Origin: an uncultured Candidatus Saccharibacteria bacterium | GTDB taxonomy: Bacteria > Patescibacteria > Saccharimonadia > Saccharimonadales > UBA1547 | Direction: 5' to 3' | NCBI GenBank assembly: GCA_946886635.1 | Contig: CAMPIW010000025.1 | Coordinates: 1 to 6,029 of the forward strand | DNA length: 6,029 nt | Shown here: positions 4,986-6,029 of the stretch, one piece after another | Numbering within the stretch: position 1 is the first letter of the stretch | Layout of the letters: each line of letters starts with the position of its first letter | Translations under genes and position numbers: made by a program | Notes under the pieces: generated by a model | The model's database searches: none | What the model was told of the DNA's origin: nothing | What the model saw: the letters and a program-made list of their open reading frames with translations, nothing else

Positions 4986-5504
4986 ATGTCTGAACTACCG
5001 GAAAAGCAAGCAAAACGCCTCCATGCTTTAATTCAAGAAGCAGAAACAAATTTAGCAGCCGCAAAAGAGTTGCTTATTAGCATTATTGGCGATGATGGCT
5101 CAATTATTACCCCTAAAGGAAGCCCTAACGACGAAGTTGGTGGCAAGATTGTCGAAGGTGTCTTTGACGGTCAAAAAATGGCCGGCCCAGACGGCAAAGA
5201 ATACCCTGTACCAGCAAATTATGCCAGCAAGTCAAAACTTGTTGAAGGCGATATCTTAAAGCTTACTATTGCCGACGATGGAAGTTTTATTTACAAGCAA
5301 ATTGGCCCAACTGACCGCACACAGGTAATTGGTACTCTTGTACAACACGACGGTGCGTACTACGTTGAAGCGAATGGTCGCGAATACCGTATTTTGCTTG
5401 CAAGCGTTACGTACTTCCGTATTAACGTGGGCGACCAGGTTACTATTATTGTTCCAACCGACAACCTCGAAGCCACTTGGGCTGCAGTCGAAGCCGCACT
5501 TTAG
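4986..5504 (+). CDS. Conserved-looking hypothetical protein with N-terminal helix and two beta-rich units
   Basis: The protein has 172 residues and no family I can name. AAGGAAA (4970-4976), nine bases upstream, supports the ATG. Residues 5-33 form a likely amphipathic or coiled-coil helix rich in Ala, Glu, Leu and Lys. Residues 50-160 are beta-rich and appear duplicated: GKEY (70-73) is followed by GD at 88-89, and GREY (131-134) by GD at 149-150, with exactly the same spacing. Each GD is followed by alternating hydrophobic residues (ILKLTI and QVTIIV). The ends of both units suggest small beta-barrels of nucleic-acid or protein-binding type, but that is inference. There is no signal peptide. 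Codon use is native and the promoter is very strong, suggesting a housekeeping or abundant role. A T run at 5514-5521 follows the stop, without a good hairpin. Confidence 0.87.
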   Translation: MSELPEKQAKRLHALIQEAETNLAAAKELLISIIGDDGSIITPKGSPNDEVGGKIVEGVFDGQKMAGPDGKEYPVPANYASKSKLVEGDILKLTIADDGSFIYKQIGPTDRTQVIGTLVQHDGAYYVEANGREYRILLASVTYFRINVGDQVTIIVPTDNLEATWAAVEAAL

Positions 5505-5519
5505 CCGGATATTGCTTTT

Positions 5520-5575
5520 TTTACATATTTGTAGTGTAATATATATACCTTTTTGCGTGAAAACGTGAAAAGGAG
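5520..5575 (+). promoter_or_regulatory. Candidate promoter and leader of the 3' GC-rich gene, with tandem repeat and isolated SD sequence
   Basis: TTTACA (5520-5525) and TATATA (5542-5547) are 16 bp apart; TTGCTT (5512-5517) with TGTAAT (5535-5540) at 17 bp is an alternative. CGTGAAAA is repeated in tandem at 5556-5563 and 5564-5571. AAGGAG at 5570-5575 has no ATG, GTG or TTG at normal distance; the next in-frame start is at 5608. From about 5590 the composition turns GC-rich. Confidence 0.4.
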
Positions 5576-5607
5576 ACCTTTACTCATCAACCGGAAGCAG
5601 GTTTCGC

Positions 5608-6029
5608 ATGCCCCTCGTGCGTACTCTCCCCATCCCAACAATCACCGAAGTGTTCAAGCACGATCTTCGTCTGCTGTCGGCGCTCAGAAACGCCGGCTTC
5701 AAGTCGGTCGTGCCTGTCATGCTGATGCCCCGCGAGGCGCTCATCGACTTCGATGGAATCGCCAGTCCTTCGGCATCGAACGTCACCAAGGCCCTGGCCA
5801 GGTTCAACTTCGGCCATCACAGCCTCTGTGAGCGAATGTCGGTTTTCATCGAAGAGCAGTTCGGATCGGTTGAGGATGCGCCCATCAGCATCCTTCAGGT
5901 GGCTGTCGTCCACACAGACGTGTCGTGCAGTCGACTACAGTTCGACCCACCGCCCACCATCTACGCGCTCGAAGACCTCGAACCGGAGATGCTGATCGCC
6001 GACCTGGTTCGCATGACGAGCCGTGAGGT
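5608..6029 (+). CDS. GC-rich hypothetical protein, 3' partial
   Basis: The frame is open from ATG 5608 to the window edge (140 codons plus two bases). The upstream in-frame stop is at 5566-5568 and no other start codon intervenes. GCAGG six bases before the ATG is a weak SD sequence. Third codon positions are overwhelmingly G or C (CTC, CTG, ATC, GTC, TTC, GAC), so this frame, not the overlapping minus-strand or +2 frames, is coding. I do not recognise the product. Visible features are an N-terminal helix-rich stretch (VFKHDLRLLSALRNAGF, 15-31), a FGHHSLCERM motif at 68-77, and a further Cys at 107. No signal peptide is evident. Its composition resembles the 78-residue gene at 4212-4448 and is unlike the genes between them, suggesting a second acquired gene. 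Confidence 0.77.
   Translation, partial: MPLVRTLPIPTITEVFKHDLRLLSALRNAGFKSVVPVMLMPREALIDFDGIASPSASNVTKALARFNFGHHSLCERMSVFIEEQFGSVEDAPISILQVAVVHTDVSCSRLQFDPPPTIYALEDLEPEMLIADLVRMTSRE

Noticed and set aside
4723..5064. Minus-strand 113-codon frame with hydrophobic stretches
   Set aside because: It spans a strong plus-strand promoter and the ends of two plausible plus-strand genes and has no promoter or SD sequence of its own.
5587..5913. Minus-strand 108-codon frame opposite the last gene
   Set aside because: It is a shadow of the plus-strand frame from 5608; its start has no SD sequence, and GC-rich DNA readily leaves such antisense frames open.
1..6029. Recoded UGA (Gracilibacteria-type code), CRISPR arrays, tRNA or rRNA genes
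   Set aside because: TGA serves as a stop codon and no gene contains it in frame; no regularly spaced repeats, tRNA cloverleaf sequences or rRNA segments were seen.

Overview
The window looks like chromosomal DNA from a Candidate Phyla Radiation bacterium, most likely Candidatus Saccharibacteria (TM7). The evidence is a moderate-GC genome of small genes that mostly have their own sigma-70-type promoters, a type IV prepilin with an unusually large C-terminal part, an rplJ-rplL pair with its own L10 leader, and several small proteins I cannot match to a named family. TGA acts as a stop codon (it ends the gene at 4212-4448) and no gene reads through an in-frame TGA. This argues against the UGA-glycine code of Gracilibacteria/Absconditabacteria. 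The lineage assignment is inference.

Layout. Bases 1-653 are the 3' end of an RCC1-repeat protein with four repeats. Bases 717-1856 encode a prepilin with a canonical cleavage/methylation site, behind a promoter that predicts a nearly leaderless mRNA. Bases 1881-2109 are an rplJ control region: a near-consensus promoter, an L10-binding leader RNA, an intrinsic attenuator and a possible competing helix. rplJ (2110-2634) and rplL (2743-3117) follow, separated by a strand-asymmetric spacer able to form a long interrupted stem, and end at a strong terminator (3150-3180). A yaaA-family gene converges on them from the minus strand (3263-4090).

Bases 4119-4542 hold a self-contained minus-strand unit: an extended -10 promoter, a strong Shine-Dalgarno (SD) sequence, a TTG-started GC-rich 78-residue orphan gene and a terminator. 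An inverted repeat brackets the gene and would place an anti-SD sequence in its own 3' UTR. Two plus-strand genes of unassigned function follow: an 85-residue protein (4636-4893) and a 172-residue protein (4986-5504) with an N-terminal helix and two spacing-matched beta-rich units. A second GC-rich gene (5608 to the window end, partial) closes the window.

How the parts relate. The RCC1 protein and prepilin are probably both cell-surface components. L10 and L7/L12 form the ribosomal stalk and are probably feedback-controlled through the leader. YaaA is a peroxide-stress protein. The two GC-rich genes have base and codon composition unlike their neighbours and look acquired, possibly from GC-rich hosts. 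The most novel material is the bracketed 78-residue cassette, the duplicated-unit 172-residue protein and the details of rplJL control.
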